Shown here: one piece after another, positions 26,264-34,515 of the stretch | Numbering within the stretch: the first letter of the stretch is position 1 | Layout of the letters: each line of letters starts with the position of its first letter | Notes under the pieces: model-generated | What the model was told of the DNA's origin: nothing | What the model saw: the letters and a program-made list of their open reading frames with translations, nothing else | Databases searched by the model: none | Translations under genes and position numbers: made by a program | DNA from: Marinobacter bohaiensis | GTDB taxonomy: Bacteria; Pseudomonadota; Gammaproteobacteria; Pseudomonadales; Oleiphilaceae | Assembly (NCBI RefSeq): GCF_003258515.1 | Contig: NZ_QGEH01000001.1 | Span: 2,356,001 to 2,420,000 of the forward strand | Reading direction: 5' to 3' | DNA: 64,000 nt

Positions 26264-27030
26264 AAACAAACAGATTCTGGCTGACGGCCGTCGGATTCGT
26301 CGCGACCTCCGGCGTGTCCGCTGCAACGTTCACCTTCACCGGTACGGCACAAGCCCCGGACCAAAGCGCGCTGTACGAAGAACGCCACACCGTGGAGGGC
26401 ACGTGTGAGGCGGGCCAGTTCCGGCCCCGCGACCACCAGGTCGATTACATCGCCCTCAATGAAAGCCTGGGACCGCGCAACGAGGTCTTCGCGCGCAAGG
26501 ATCTGGAATACGCCTCGGACCCGCTGCGGCCAACCGTCGACTTCACCCAGAGCCCGTTCCAGGAACGCATGCGGATCCGCAACGTCGATGACCGCTTGGC
26601 CAGGATCGACTGGCAGGAATCGTCCGGCGACCGCGTCAACGAGGAGGTCCCGCTGTCGGATAATGCGGTCATCGACGCCGGGTTCGTACACCTGATTCAG
26701 AAGCACTGGGCCGCCCTGAATCAGGGGCGCTCCGTCGACTTCGAATTCCTGGCACCGACCCGGGGCGAGAGCTACCGGTTTGTCGCCGAACCCACCGAAA
26801 GCGACACCCTGGACGCTCACCTCGTCGTGTCGATGCGCCCCAGCCAGATGTTCCTGCGCTGGCTCGTCGACCCCATCCTGCTGGGCTTCGACAGCGAGGG
26901 CCGGATCGTCCGCTACCAGGGCCTGGGCAATATCCGCAAGAATCTGGACGAGAACTATACCATCGACCTGCGTTATCGATACGGCGAGTCGCCCTGCCCG
27001 CTGGTCACCGGCAGCGCCACCGGCGATTGA
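26260..27030 (+). CDS. Secreted protein of unknown function at the end of the lipid operon
   Basis: 256 residues from the ATG at 26260 that overlaps the previous stop. A signal peptide is clear (KTNRFWLTAVGFVATSGVSA, cleavage near SAATF). The mature part looks like a mainly beta periplasmic protein: TFTFTGTAQAPD, VPLSDNAVIDAGFVHLIQKH, LVVSMRPSQMFLRWLVDPIL and YRYGESPCPL. Two cysteines (after EGT and in SPCPL) could form a disulfide. I do not recognise a family. Position suggests a periplasmic partner of the lipid-modifying enzymes. Confidence 0.75.
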   Translation: MKTNRFWLTAVGFVATSGVSAATFTFTGTAQAPDQSALYEERHTVEGTCEAGQFRPRDHQVDYIALNESLGPRNEVFARKDLEYASDPLRPTVDFTQSPFQERMRIRNVDDRLARIDWQESSGDRVNEEVPLSDNAVIDAGFVHLIQKHWAALNQGRSVDFEFLAPTRGESYRFVAEPTESDTLDAHLVVSMRPSQMFLRWLVDPILLGFDSEGRIVRYQGLGNIRKNLDENYTIDLRYRYGESPCPLVTGSATGD

Positions 27031-27135
27031 TCGCAGGGAGTGACCGCAACGGTCACGGGGGCCCTTTGTGTCATCACCGGCTATGGTAGACTCGGCGACA
27101 ATCGATTGTTTATCAACGCAGGAAGCCCATCGTCC

Positions 27136-27948
27136 ATGATCGTCGTTTCGTTCAACGTCAACAGTATCCGCACGCGACTCCATCAACTCCAGGCCGTCAT
27201 CGACACCTACAACCCGGATTTTATCGGCCTGCAGGAGACCAAGGTCACCGACGAGGAGTTTCCGGCCGACGACATTCGCGCCATGGGCTATGACGTGCAG
27301 TTCTTCGGACAGAAGACTCACTACGGCGTGGCGTTGATGTCCCGCCATACGCCCGAGAGCGTGCAGAAGGGCTATCCCTGGGACGATGACGACGCCCAGC
27401 GGCGCTTTATTGCGGGTCGCTACGTTGTCGACGGCCAGGCAATCACCGTCATCAACGGCTATTTCCCCCAGGGCGAGAGCCGCGAGCACCCCACCAAGTT
27501 CCCCGCCAAGAAAAAGTTCTACGCCGACCTCAACCGTTACCTGGACGAAAAAACGTCGTCCGACGAGCCCCTCATCGTCATGGGTGACATGAACATCTCA
27601 CCGCAGGACTTGGACATCGGCATCGGCGCCGACAACGCCAAGCGCTGGCTGCGCACCGGCAAGTGCAGCTTCCTGCCGGAAGAGCGGGAGTGGATGGCGA
27701 CGCTGGAAGGCCGGGGCCTGACCGATGTCTTCCGCCACCTGCATCCGGAAGAAGCGGACACCTTCAGCTGGTTCGATTACCGCAGCAAGGGCTTCGAGCG
27801 AGACCCGCGCCGGGGCCTGCGCATCGACCTGATCATGGCCAATAACGCCCTGCTGCCCAAGGTCAGGCGGTCCGGCGTCTCCTACGATATACGCGGCATG
27901 GAGCGCCCGTCGGATCACTGCCCCATCTGGGCCGAATTCGACATCTGA
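27136..27948 (+). CDS. xth: Exodeoxyribonuclease III
   Basis: 270 residues from the ATG at 27136 (AGGAAG upstream); the longer frame lacks family similarity. EEP nuclease motifs: VVSFNVNSIRTRL, GLQETKVTDEEFP with the metal-binding glutamate, VINGYFPQGE, VMGDMNISPQDLDIG, LRIDLIMAN and the catalytic PSDHCPIWAEF. It incises abasic sites and degrades DNA 3'-5' in base excision repair. Standalone, after the lipid operon; a small hairpin at 27040-27056 between them lacks a T-run. Confidence 0.96.
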   Translation: MIVVSFNVNSIRTRLHQLQAVIDTYNPDFIGLQETKVTDEEFPADDIRAMGYDVQFFGQKTHYGVALMSRHTPESVQKGYPWDDDDAQRRFIAGRYVVDGQAITVINGYFPQGESREHPTKFPAKKKFYADLNRYLDEKTSSDEPLIVMGDMNISPQDLDIGIGADNAKRWLRTGKCSFLPEEREWMATLEGRGLTDVFRHLHPEEADTFSWFDYRSKGFERDPRRGLRIDLIMANNALLPKVRRSGVSYDIRGMERPSDHCPIWAEFDI

Positions 27949-27987
27949 TCGGCGCCACGGCGCCGTGACCTCGGGGAAGGGATTGCC

Positions 27988-28614
27988 ATGAAGGTAAAAA
28001 CCCGTGACCGGATACTGGACACCAGCCTCACGCTGTTCAACGTGGTGGGCGAACCCAACGTCACGACCCTGCTGATATCCGACGAACTGGACATCAGCCC
28101 CGGCAATCTCTATTACCACTTCAAGAGCAAGGGCGACATTGTCGGCGAGCTGTTCGGGCACTACGAAGAGGCCATGCTGGACCTGCTCGACGTGCCCGGC
28201 GATGTGGTCGTCTCCCTGGAACAGCTGGCCATCTTCCTGCACCTGACCTTCGAGGCCATCGCCCGTTACCGGTTTCTCTACCAGGACCTGGTGAACGTGT
28301 TGTCACGATACGACAGCCTGCAGAAACGCTTTCGCCGGATCCTGCAGGGCAAGCGTCAGGCGTTTCGCACACTGTGCAACAGCCTGCGGCAGCAAGAGCT
28401 CATGGGAATTTCAGATGCGGAACTGGAGGGACTGTGCGAGCAACTGACGCTGACCCTGAGTTACTGGGTCAGCTATGAACTGCTGTCGCACCTGGATGAC
28501 AAGGACAGCGTGGATCTGGGCCGCGGCGTGTTTCAGGTGATCAACCTGATCGCACCGTACCTGGCGGAAGAGGCGCGTCTGGAGGCGATCCTGATGGCGG
28601 AGGACTATCTGTGA
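27988..28614 (+). CDS. phaD: TetR-family regulator, PhaD-like
   Basis: 208 residues. The N-terminal DNA-binding domain KTRDRILDTSLTLFNVVGEP followed by ISPGNLYYHFKSK closely follows PhaD of Pseudomonas, the carboxylic-acid-responsive TetR-type activator of PHA metabolism and phasin genes. The C-terminal ligand domain is helical, ending LIAPYLAEEARLEAILMAEDY. A phasin gene lies convergently 61 bp downstream, which supports the assignment; no PHA synthase gene is in this window. Ligand and regulon are inferred. Confidence 0.78.
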   Translation: MKVKTRDRILDTSLTLFNVVGEPNVTTLLISDELDISPGNLYYHFKSKGDIVGELFGHYEEAMLDLLDVPGDVVVSLEQLAIFLHLTFEAIARYRFLYQDLVNVLSRYDSLQKRFRRILQGKRQAFRTLCNSLRQQELMGISDAELEGLCEQLTLTLSYWVSYELLSHLDDKDSVDLGRGVFQVINLIAPYLAEEARLEAILMAEDYL

Positions 28615-28675
28615 CGAACTTGTCTGTGACGACCTATCTATAACGCCCTCTGACGCCGCTCAGGGCTGGCGAGCT

Positions 28676-29131
28676 TTACTCTTCCTCGTCGTCCCGCCGC
28701 TGACCGGTTTCCTCCCGCACCGCCTTCAGCTCGGCCTCCAAAGCGGAAATGCGCGCCTCCAGGGCCTCGATCTCATCGCGCCGGTGGATACCCAGCCGCC
28801 GCAAGGCACCGGAAACCCGCTCGTCGAACAGGCCTTCCAGGCGATCCCAGGTGCCGGTGGCCCGTTCCTTGACGTCTTCCACGCGCCCTTCGACGTTGCG
28901 TACCTGCCGACCGACCACGCCGCGGGTCTTGCGATCCAGCTCCTCGCCTTCGTGCACCAGGCGATCGAAGAACTTGCCGGCGTCCTCTTCCGCCTTGGTG
29001 TAGGCGCCCAGGCCCGCCAGCCAGATCTGGCGCGCGGAATCCTTGATCCGGCCCGCCAGTTGGTCGTCGCGCTCCTGTTTCCTGTCCGGATGGGTATCCA
29101 GGTTCTTGTCTTCGTCTTTGTCACTGCTCAT
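28676..29131 (-). CDS. Phasin family (PHA granule-associated) protein
   Basis: 151 residues from the ATG at 29131 (GGAG 9 nt upstream). After a charged, disordered N-terminus, RQIWLAGLGAYTKAEEDAGK is the phasin signature, followed by amphipathic helix and coiled coil (VRNVEGRVEDVKERATGTWD) and a C-terminal heptad region (DEIEALEARISALEAELKAV) for oligomerisation. Phasins coat polyhydroxyalkanoate granules; shorter PhaI/PhaF-like members without the histone-like tail can also act as chaperones. Convergent with a phaD-like regulator. Confidence 0.87.
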   Translation of the reverse strand: MSSDKDEDKNLDTHPDRKQERDDQLAGRIKDSARQIWLAGLGAYTKAEEDAGKFFDRLVHEGEELDRKTRGVVGRQVRNVEGRVEDVKERATGTWDRLEGLFDERVSGALRRLGIHRRDEIEALEARISALEAELKAVREETGQRRDDEEE

Positions 29132-29364
29132 CGTGCGATGCTCCAAACTCGGGACCTGACATGATACGCCGTCGATACTGAATCTTCTTTGCAGATCATT
29201 GTATTACATTCATCCATCGGATTCAGGGGCGAAGGCCCGCGGGCCGCCCTTCCGACCGCCCACCACAACCCCTTTCCGACGTGTTATTAGCTTCGTATGC
29301 AATTCCCCGGAAACCCGCGCCACGCTTGTGGTTGCGGGTCGCTATAAGAGTTCTTTCGTTAGAA

Positions 29365-29521
29365 TAAAATCGTTTCAACTGGAGCGGCCAAAAACTTGAG
29401 ATGTGCAAATTATGAACAATACTAACTGTACCGGTATCCCTGCTGATGCCGGTTTGTCTGGAAGTCTTTCATGGATACTACTCGCACGCCTCTGCCCGGC
29501 CTCCCGTGCCGGGCTTTTTTT
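29365..29521 (+). ncRNA. Candidate small RNA with orphan intrinsic terminator
   Basis: A textbook terminator, GCCCGGC (29494-29500), 7-nt loop, GCCGGGC (29508-29514) and seven T (29515-29521), follows no annotated plus-strand gene. Upstream, ACCGGTA (29430-29436) pairs with TGCCGGT (29447-29453) as a second stem. A -10-like TAAAAT lies at 29365-29370, but no good -35 is visible, so the 5' end is uncertain. Three unpaired GGA motifs (ACTGGAGC, TCTGGAAG, CATGGATA) hint at CsrA/RsmA binding. A 46-codon frame at 29412 runs through the terminator and is unlikely to be coding. Confidence 0.45.
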
Positions 29522-29607
29522 CGCGCCGGATTCCACCACCCCGTCCCGATGATGCTGACGCCCGCAGACATTCCAGGGTCATGGCTTGGCGGCTTGAATT
29601 TATTGGC

Positions 29608-29628
29608 TTACATTATACTTAATTGTAA
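29608..29628. promoter_or_regulatory. Operator-like palindrome overlapping the promoter of the ArsR operon
   Basis: TTACA (29608-29612) and TGTAA (29624-29628) flank an AT-rich centre containing TATACT (29614-29619), a plausible -10 element. An ArsR/BigR-type repressor bound here would block polymerase. It lies 48 bp upstream of the regulator gene, consistent with autoregulation. Confidence 0.5.
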
Positions 29629-29675
29629 ATTGTTTAACCGGTAGACGATCTCACCCTGCCTTACGGAGTGACATC

Positions 29676-30002
29676 ATGAATCACGTCGACATCCATGCCA
29701 TGCGGAATGCCGCCGACCGGGCCAGCCATTTCCTGCGCAGTCTGGCCAACGCCGACCGCCTGATGCTGCTGTGCCAGCTCAGCCAGGGGGAAATGGGCGT
29801 CGGCGACCTTGAGGCGGTGACTGGAATCCGCCAGCCGTCGCTGTCCCAGCAATTGGGCATCCTGCGCCGGGAAGGTCTGATCCAGCCCCGCAAACTCGGC
29901 AAGCAGGTGTTCTACAGCATCGCCGAACCCAAGGTTCTGGTCATGGTGCAGCAACTCTACGATCTGTTCTGTGACAACCCGGCCGAGGAGGCCCGCGCGT
30001 GA
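29676..30002 (+). CDS. ArsR-family persulfide-sensing repressor (BigR/SqrR-like)
   Basis: 108 residues, winged helix ([40 protein letters not shown]). Two cysteines, C33 in LMLLCQLSQ and C99 in YDLFCDNP, are 66 residues apart, the same spacing as the dithiol sensor pair C41/C107 of SqrR/BigR. Such proteins form an intramolecular polysulfide bridge in response to reactive sulfur and then release DNA. The downstream operon of YeeE/YedE halves and a DUF442 protein is the classical BigR target type. Overlaps pmpA by 4 bp. Confidence 0.87.
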   Translation: MNHVDIHAMRNAADRASHFLRSLANADRLMLLCQLSQGEMGVGDLEAVTGIRQPSLSQQLGILRREGLIQPRKLGKQVFYSIAEPKVLVMVQQLYDLFCDNPAEEARA

Positions 30003-30433
30003 TCGACTGGGGCAGTTTCACTCCGGTTTCCGCCCTGGTCGGCGGCTCCATGATCGGCCTGGCGGCGGTCCTGCTGATGGCCATGAACGGCCGAATCGCG
30101 GGTATCAGCGGTATACTGGGCGGGCTGCTGCAGCTCCGTCGGGGTGAGGTCGCCTGGCGCGCCGCTTTCATCGCCGGCCTGTTGGCGGCGCCGGTGCTCT
30201 GGCTGTTGGTCGCCGGCCCACCGCACATCGTCGTCGAGGCCAGCAATGCCGCCCTGGTGCTCGCCGGCCTGCTGGTCGGGTTTGGCACGCGCCTGGGGTC
30301 GGGCTGCACCAGCGGACACGGAGTCTGTGGCCTGTCCCGGTTATCGCCTCGCTCACTGGCCGCCACGGCCGTTTTCATGGCGACCGGGTTCATCACCGTT
30401 TTTGTCGTTCGACATCTGCTGGGAGGGGCCTGA
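29999..30433 (+). CDS. YeeE/YedE family transporter, first half (PmpA-like)
   Basis: 144 residues, four membrane segments. Contains [20 protein letters not shown] and the conserved cysteine motif [16 protein letters not shown]. YeeE/YedE proteins move thiosulfate or related sulfur species across the inner membrane via cysteine relays. It begins inside the regulator gene (4-bp overlap) and its stop overlaps the next start by 1 nt. With the following gene it makes up one full-length YeeE-type permease, a split form typical of BigR operons. Confidence 0.9.
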   Translation: MIDWGSFTPVSALVGGSMIGLAAVLLMAMNGRIAGISGILGGLLQLRRGEVAWRAAFIAGLLAAPVLWLLVAGPPHIVVEASNAALVLAGLLVGFGTRLGSGCTSGHGVCGLSRLSPRSLAATAVFMATGFITVFVVRHLLGGA

Positions 30434-30858
30434 TGCGGAGCACTCTGTTCGCCTTCATTGCCGGACTGGTGTTTGGCCTGGGGCTGCTCGTCTCTGGTAT
30501 GGCCAATCCGGCCAAGGTGCTGGGCTTCCTGGATCTGGCTGGCGCCTGGGATCCGTCGCTGGCGCTGGTGATGGCGGGCGCCATCGGTGTCGCCTGGCCC
30601 GGTTTTCTCCTGCTTCGCCGACAACCGCGCAGCCGGCTGGGTCTGCCCATGCGGTGGCCGACCGCCGGCCACATCGACCGGCCATTGCTGACAGGCGCCC
30701 TGCTGTTCGGCGCCGGCTGGGGCCTGGCCGGCTTCTGCCCGGGCCCGGGCGTGGTTGCACTGGGCGCCGGCCAGCCCGGGGCCCTGGTGTTCGTGTCCGC
30801 CATGCTGGCCGGCATGGCCCTGTTCCGGCTGTTCGATGACACCAGACGGCTGCGATAA
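30433..30858 (+). CDS. YeeE/YedE family transporter, second half (PmpB-like)
   Basis: 141 residues, four hydrophobic segments: LFAFIAGLVFGLGLLVSGMA, LALVMAGAIGVAWPGFLLL, LLTGALLFGAGWGLAGFCPG and LVFVSAMLAGMALF. GMANPAKVLGFLDLAG and the cysteine motif GFCPGPGVVALG are family hallmarks. Partner of the preceding protein. Nine codons of 1-nt-overlap coupling suggest 1:1 synthesis. A 135-bp spacer separates it from the DUF442 gene. Confidence 0.9.
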   Translation: MRSTLFAFIAGLVFGLGLLVSGMANPAKVLGFLDLAGAWDPSLALVMAGAIGVAWPGFLLLRRQPRSRLGLPMRWPTAGHIDRPLLTGALLFGAGWGLAGFCPGPGVVALGAGQPGALVFVSAMLAGMALFRLFDDTRRLR

Positions 30859-30993
30859 TCCTCGCTTAAGTGATGATATTGAAGGAATAAACCGCGCCGC
30901 CGGGCATACAATGTAAGGTGCCGAATGCTATCCTGACCGCATGACTGGCCGGTCAAACACAACCCGATGAGTCCGAACTGGAGGAACGCCCCG

Positions 30994-31428
30994 ATGGAGC
31001 TGCACAAACTCGATGACACCCTGACCGTCGCCCCGCAGATTTCCGTGGCCGACGTGGCCGAGGCGGCCCGGGCGGGATTCCGCACACTGGTCTCCAACCG
31101 CCCCGATGGCGAGGGCGCCGACCAGCCCGCTACCGACGCCATCGCTGAAGCCGCCCGCGAACAGGGACTGGAGTGGATCTACCTGCCAGTGCAGTCAGGC
31201 AACGTCACCGACGAGGACGTGGAACGCTTCGCCCCGCTTCTGGAGCAGGCGGACAAGCCCATCCTGGCATTCTGCCGCACCGGCACCCGCTGCTCGACCC
31301 TGTGGGCTCTGTCCCGCGCCCGCCGGGACAACATCGACCAACTGCTGAATACCGCCAGATCCGCCGGTTACGACCTGGAAGCACAACGGGAGCGCATGGC
31401 GTCCCTCGCCTCACGCCGCGACGCGTGA
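30994..31428 (+). CDS. DUF442 / TIGR01244 family putative phosphatase or sulfurtransferase
   Basis: 144 residues from the ATG at 30994, with GGAGG 9 nt upstream. The protein matches the N-terminal domain of Blh (beta-lactamase-like hydrolase of BigR operons): LTVAPQISVADVAEAARAGF, VSNRPDGEG and the active-site loop AFCRTGTRCSTLWALSRA, a dual-specificity-phosphatase-like cysteine. In full-length Blh this domain is fused to a persulfide dioxygenase; here it stands alone. It likely handles protein- or glutathione-bound sulfane sulfur; that is inferred. Confidence 0.85.
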   Translation: MELHKLDDTLTVAPQISVADVAEAARAGFRTLVSNRPDGEGADQPATDAIAEAAREQGLEWIYLPVQSGNVTDEDVERFAPLLEQADKPILAFCRTGTRCSTLWALSRARRDNIDQLLNTARSAGYDLEAQRERMASLASRRDA

Positions 31429-31438
31429 CGGGCGGAGC

Positions 31439-33184
31439 ATGAACGATCGCCTGTCACGCCTTTTTCCGCCACGGATCTGGCTGAAGCAGTACCGCCGCAC
31501 AACCCTGATACAGGACGCCATCGCCGCGGTCCTGATGACCATCCTGGTCATTCCCCAGTCGTTGGCCTACGCGATGCTGGCCGGCCTGCCGCCGGAAACC
31601 GGACTCTACGCCAGTATCCTGCCGGTCATCGGCTACGCGCTGTTCGCCAGCAGCCATACCATGGCGGTGGGGCCGGTGGCGTTGATCGCGCTGATGAGTG
31701 CCACTACCGTGGCGCCGTTAAGCAACGGTGATCCGGCGGTCGCGCTGGGCGCGTCCCTGACGCTGGCGCTGCTGTGTGGGCTCTACCTGTTCGCGATGGG
31801 CATCGCGCGACTGGGGTTCATCGCCAACTTCATCAGCCATCCGGTGATCTCCGGCTTCATCTCCGGATCCGCGGTCCTGATCATCCTGAGCCAATTGGGC
31901 ACCCTGCTGGCCATTCCCGCCAGCGGTGCCAATCTGCCGGACATCATGGGGTCGATTGTCACCCATCTGGAGCGATTCAATGCGTTGACCCTGCTGATCG
32001 GGGTGGGTGCGCTGATCATGTTGCTGGCTGGACGCCGGCATACCCAACCCCTGCTGATACGCCTGGGGCTGGGCGAAAGCGCCGCCGGCCTGCTGCAGCG
32101 GTTGGTGCCTATGGTGGCCGTGCTGGTGACCACCGTCGCTACCGCCAGCGCCGGCCTGGGCGACGCCGGCGTTGCGGTGGTGGGCGTGCTGCCCCAGGGA
32201 CTGCCCGGCCTGACGCTGCCTTCGGTGAATCTGGCGATGCTCGAGACACTGGCGGTGCCGGCCTTTCTGATCAGCCTCGTGATTTTCGTGGAGTCGGCCT
32301 CCATCGCCCACCGAATGGCAGCGCGCCGGGGCGAACGGATCGATCCGGACCAGGAGCTGATGGGCCTGGGCGCGGCCAACGTGCTGACCGCCGTGTCCGG
32401 AGGCTTTGCCGTGGCCGGTGGTTTTTCTCGCACCGTGGTCAATGACCAGGCCGGTGCGCAGACGCAAGTCGCCGGCGTGTTGACCGCCGTCGGCATCGGT
32501 CTGGTCACGGTCTTCTTCACCGACCTGTTCCACTACCTGCCCAAGGCCACCCTGGCAGCCATCATCATGGCTGCAGCGGTCACCCTGATCGATACCCGTT
32601 CCGCCCGCGATACCTGGCGCTACTCCCGGCAGGACGGTCTGGCATTGCTGGCGACCTTCTTGCTGACGGTGTTCGCCGGCGTCATCCCGGGCATTCTTAC
32701 CGGTGTCGCCCTGTCGCTGCTGCTGTACCTCTACCGCACCAGCAAGCCCCATATCGCGGTGGTCGGGCGTCTGCCCGGCACCGAGCACTTCCGCAACGAG
32801 CAGCGCTATGCGGTGGAGACCAACCAGCAACTGATCATCCTGCGTGTCGACGAGGCGCTCTATTTCGCCAACGCCCGCTACCTGGAGGACCGCATCAGCG
32901 AAGCGCTGCGCGACCACCCCGCGGTCACCGACTGCATCCTGATGTGCAGCGGCGTCAACATGATCGATGCCTCGGCGCTGGAAACCCTGGAAGCGATCAA
33001 TACCCGACTGGATGGCGCCGGCGTCCGGCTGCACCTGTCAGAGGTCAAGGGCCCGGTGATGGATCGTCTGGAGACGACGCCTTTCATGCGGCACCTGAGC
33101 GGCCGGGTGTTCCTGAGCACGTTCGACGCCTGGCAGTCGCTCAATACGATTTCCCCTGATACAACCGCCGCCGATAATAGCTGA
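31439..33184 (+). CDS. SulP family anion (sulfate/bicarbonate) transporter with STAS domain
   Basis: 581 residues. About 12 hydrophobic segments, SulP signature YASILPVIGYALFASS-type region and GLPPETGLYASILPVIGYAL, then a cytoplasmic STAS domain (residues ~450-560: LIILRVDEALYFANARYLED, CSGVNMIDASALETLEAINT). It follows the DUF442 gene by 10 bp, so sulfate uptake or efflux is tied to the persulfide-responsive operon: sulfite/sulfate made from sulfide oxidation could be exported. Substrate is inferred from context. Confidence 0.9.
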   Translation: MNDRLSRLFPPRIWLKQYRRTTLIQDAIAAVLMTILVIPQSLAYAMLAGLPPETGLYASILPVIGYALFASSHTMAVGPVALIALMSATTVAPLSNGDPAVALGASLTLALLCGLYLFAMGIARLGFIANFISHPVISGFISGSAVLIILSQLGTLLAIPASGANLPDIMGSIVTHLERFNALTLLIGVGALIMLLAGRRHTQPLLIRLGLGESAAGLLQRLVPMVAVLVTTVATASAGLGDAGVAVVGVLPQGLPGLTLPSVNLAMLETLAVPAFLISLVIFVESASIAHRMAARRGERIDPDQELMGLGAANVLTAVSGGFAVAGGFSRTVVNDQAGAQTQVAGVLTAVGIGLVTVFFTDLFHYLPKATLAAIIMAAAVTLIDTRSARDTWRYSRQDGLALLATFLLTVFAGVIPGILTGVALSLLLYLYRTSKPHIAVVGRLPGTEHFRNEQRYAVETNQQLIILRVDEALYFANARYLEDRISEALRDHPAVTDCILMCSGVNMIDASALETLEAINTRLDGAGVRLHLSEVKGPVMDRLETTPFMRHLSGRVFLSTFDAWQSLNTISPDTTAADNS

Positions 33185-33339
33185 TTTCTATGGAGTCGCT
33201 GCATTGACTAGTTTTTATAGATCGCTGATCCTTAATACCCGATTCAGCGTATGCCAAAAGCCGCTCCTGAAGCGGTCATGATGTCATACGCGCAATGACC
33301 GACACGTCATCAACCCAGCGACTGAACGGAACGCCAACG

Positions 33340-34431
33340 ATGCAATACAAGGGTCCCACCGGATTTCGCCACGACCAGCCCGAGAAGACCGGTGTCCTCA
33401 TCACCAACCTGGGTACGCCGGACGCGCCCACCGCCCCGGCGCTGCGCCGCTACCTCAAGGAATTCCTGTCGGATCCGCGTGTGGTGGAAGCCCCGCGCCT
33501 GCTGTGGTGGTTCATCCTCAACGGCGTCATTCTGCGGATTCGGCCCAAGCGTTCCGCCCATGCCTATCAGCAGGTCTGGGAGCCGGAGGGATCGCCCCTG
33601 CTGATCCATACCGCTCACCAATGCGAGAAACTGCGGGAGCGCCTGCAGGCCCGTTATGGGGACGACGTGGTGGTGAGCTTTGCCATGCGCTACGGCAATC
33701 CCTCGATCACTTCCGCCCTGGAGGCGCTGCAGCAGGCCGGCGTCACCAAGCTGGTGGTTCTGCCGCTGTATCCGCAGTACTCCGCGTCGACGTCGGCGTC
33801 CACTTTCGACGCCATCAGTGCCGACTTCACCCGGCGTCGCTGGTTGCCGGACCTGCGCTTCATCAGCCACTACCCGGATTTCCCGCCGTACATCGAGGCC
33901 ATGGCCCAGCAGATTGAGGCAAACCGCGCCGAGCACGGCCGGGGGGACAAGCTGATCCTGTCCTACCACGGCGTACCGAAGAAGTATCTGCTGCGGGGCG
34001 ACCCCTACCACTGCGAGTGCCTGAAAACCTCGCGCCTGCTGGCACAACGGCTGGGGTTGAGCGAAGACCAGTACATGACCACCTTCCAGTCCCGTTTTGG
34101 CCGGGAGGAATGGCTCAAACCCTACACGGACGAGACCATGAAGGCGCTGCCCGGACAGGGGATCAAGTCGGTGGATGTGTTCTGTCCGGGTTTCTCCTCA
34201 GACTGCCTGGAAACCATCGAGGAGATCGGTCAGGAAAACCGGGACTATTTCATGGAAGCCGGTGGCGAGCGCTTCCACTACATCCCCGCCCTCAACGCGA
34301 CCGACGGTCACATCGACGCGCTGGAGCAATTGGTCGTGGAGAATCTGCAGGGCTGGAAGATCGCCGGACCGTCCAGCGACGACCTGGCGCAACGGGCAAA
34401 GCTGGCCAAAGCCGTTGGAGCAGACGACTGA
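33340..34431 (+). CDS. hemH: Ferrochelatase
   Basis: 363 residues from the ATG at 33340 (MQYKGPTGFRHDQ); an in-frame ATG at 33295 adds 15 residues without a ribosome site. Family motifs: GVLITNLGTPDAPT, LRRYLKEFLSDPRV, the catalytic histidine in LSYHGVPKKY and the glutamate in CPGFSSDCLETIEEIG. It inserts Fe2+ into protoporphyrin IX, the final haem step. Conserved cysteines in HCECLKTS and FSSDC are in positions where some ferrochelatases carry an iron-sulfur cluster; the set is incomplete to my eye. Standalone gene with terminator. Confidence 0.96.
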   Translation: MQYKGPTGFRHDQPEKTGVLITNLGTPDAPTAPALRRYLKEFLSDPRVVEAPRLLWWFILNGVILRIRPKRSAHAYQQVWEPEGSPLLIHTAHQCEKLRERLQARYGDDVVVSFAMRYGNPSITSALEALQQAGVTKLVVLPLYPQYSASTSASTFDAISADFTRRRWLPDLRFISHYPDFPPYIEAMAQQIEANRAEHGRGDKLILSYHGVPKKYLLRGDPYHCECLKTSRLLAQRLGLSEDQYMTTFQSRFGREEWLKPYTDETMKALPGQGIKSVDVFCPGFSSDCLETIEEIGQENRDYFMEAGGERFHYIPALNATDGHIDALEQLVVENLQGWKIAGPSSDDLAQRAKLAKAVGADD

Positions 34432-34487
34432 CCCGCTTGCTGGCGGCAGGCGGCAGAGAATGGCGGATAACGCTGACCGGAAAGAGA

Positions 34488-34513
34488 AGCGGAGGCCGAA
34501 GCCTCCGCTTTTC
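34488..34513. terminator. Intrinsic terminator between hemH and a hypothetical gene
   Basis: AGCGGAGGC (34488-34496), CGAA tetraloop, GCCTCCGCT (34501-34509) followed by TTTT. Lies between convergent genes and can serve both. Confidence 0.92.
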
Positions 34514-34515
34514 CG

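Larger units (their letters stand above)
29132..29675. other. Intergenic region phasin / ArsR operon
   Basis: 544 bp without a convincing protein gene. It holds a candidate small RNA ending in a strong terminator (to 29521) and a TTACA...TGTAA operator-like palindrome (29608-29628) ahead of the ArsR-type regulator. The part 29160-29340 must contain the phasin promoter; I see no clear consensus there. Confidence 0.5.

Noticed and set aside
29412-29552. 46-codon frame that could be a leader peptide upstream of the terminator
   Set aside because: It has no ribosome site, reads through the terminator stem, and no biosynthetic gene follows that would need attenuation.
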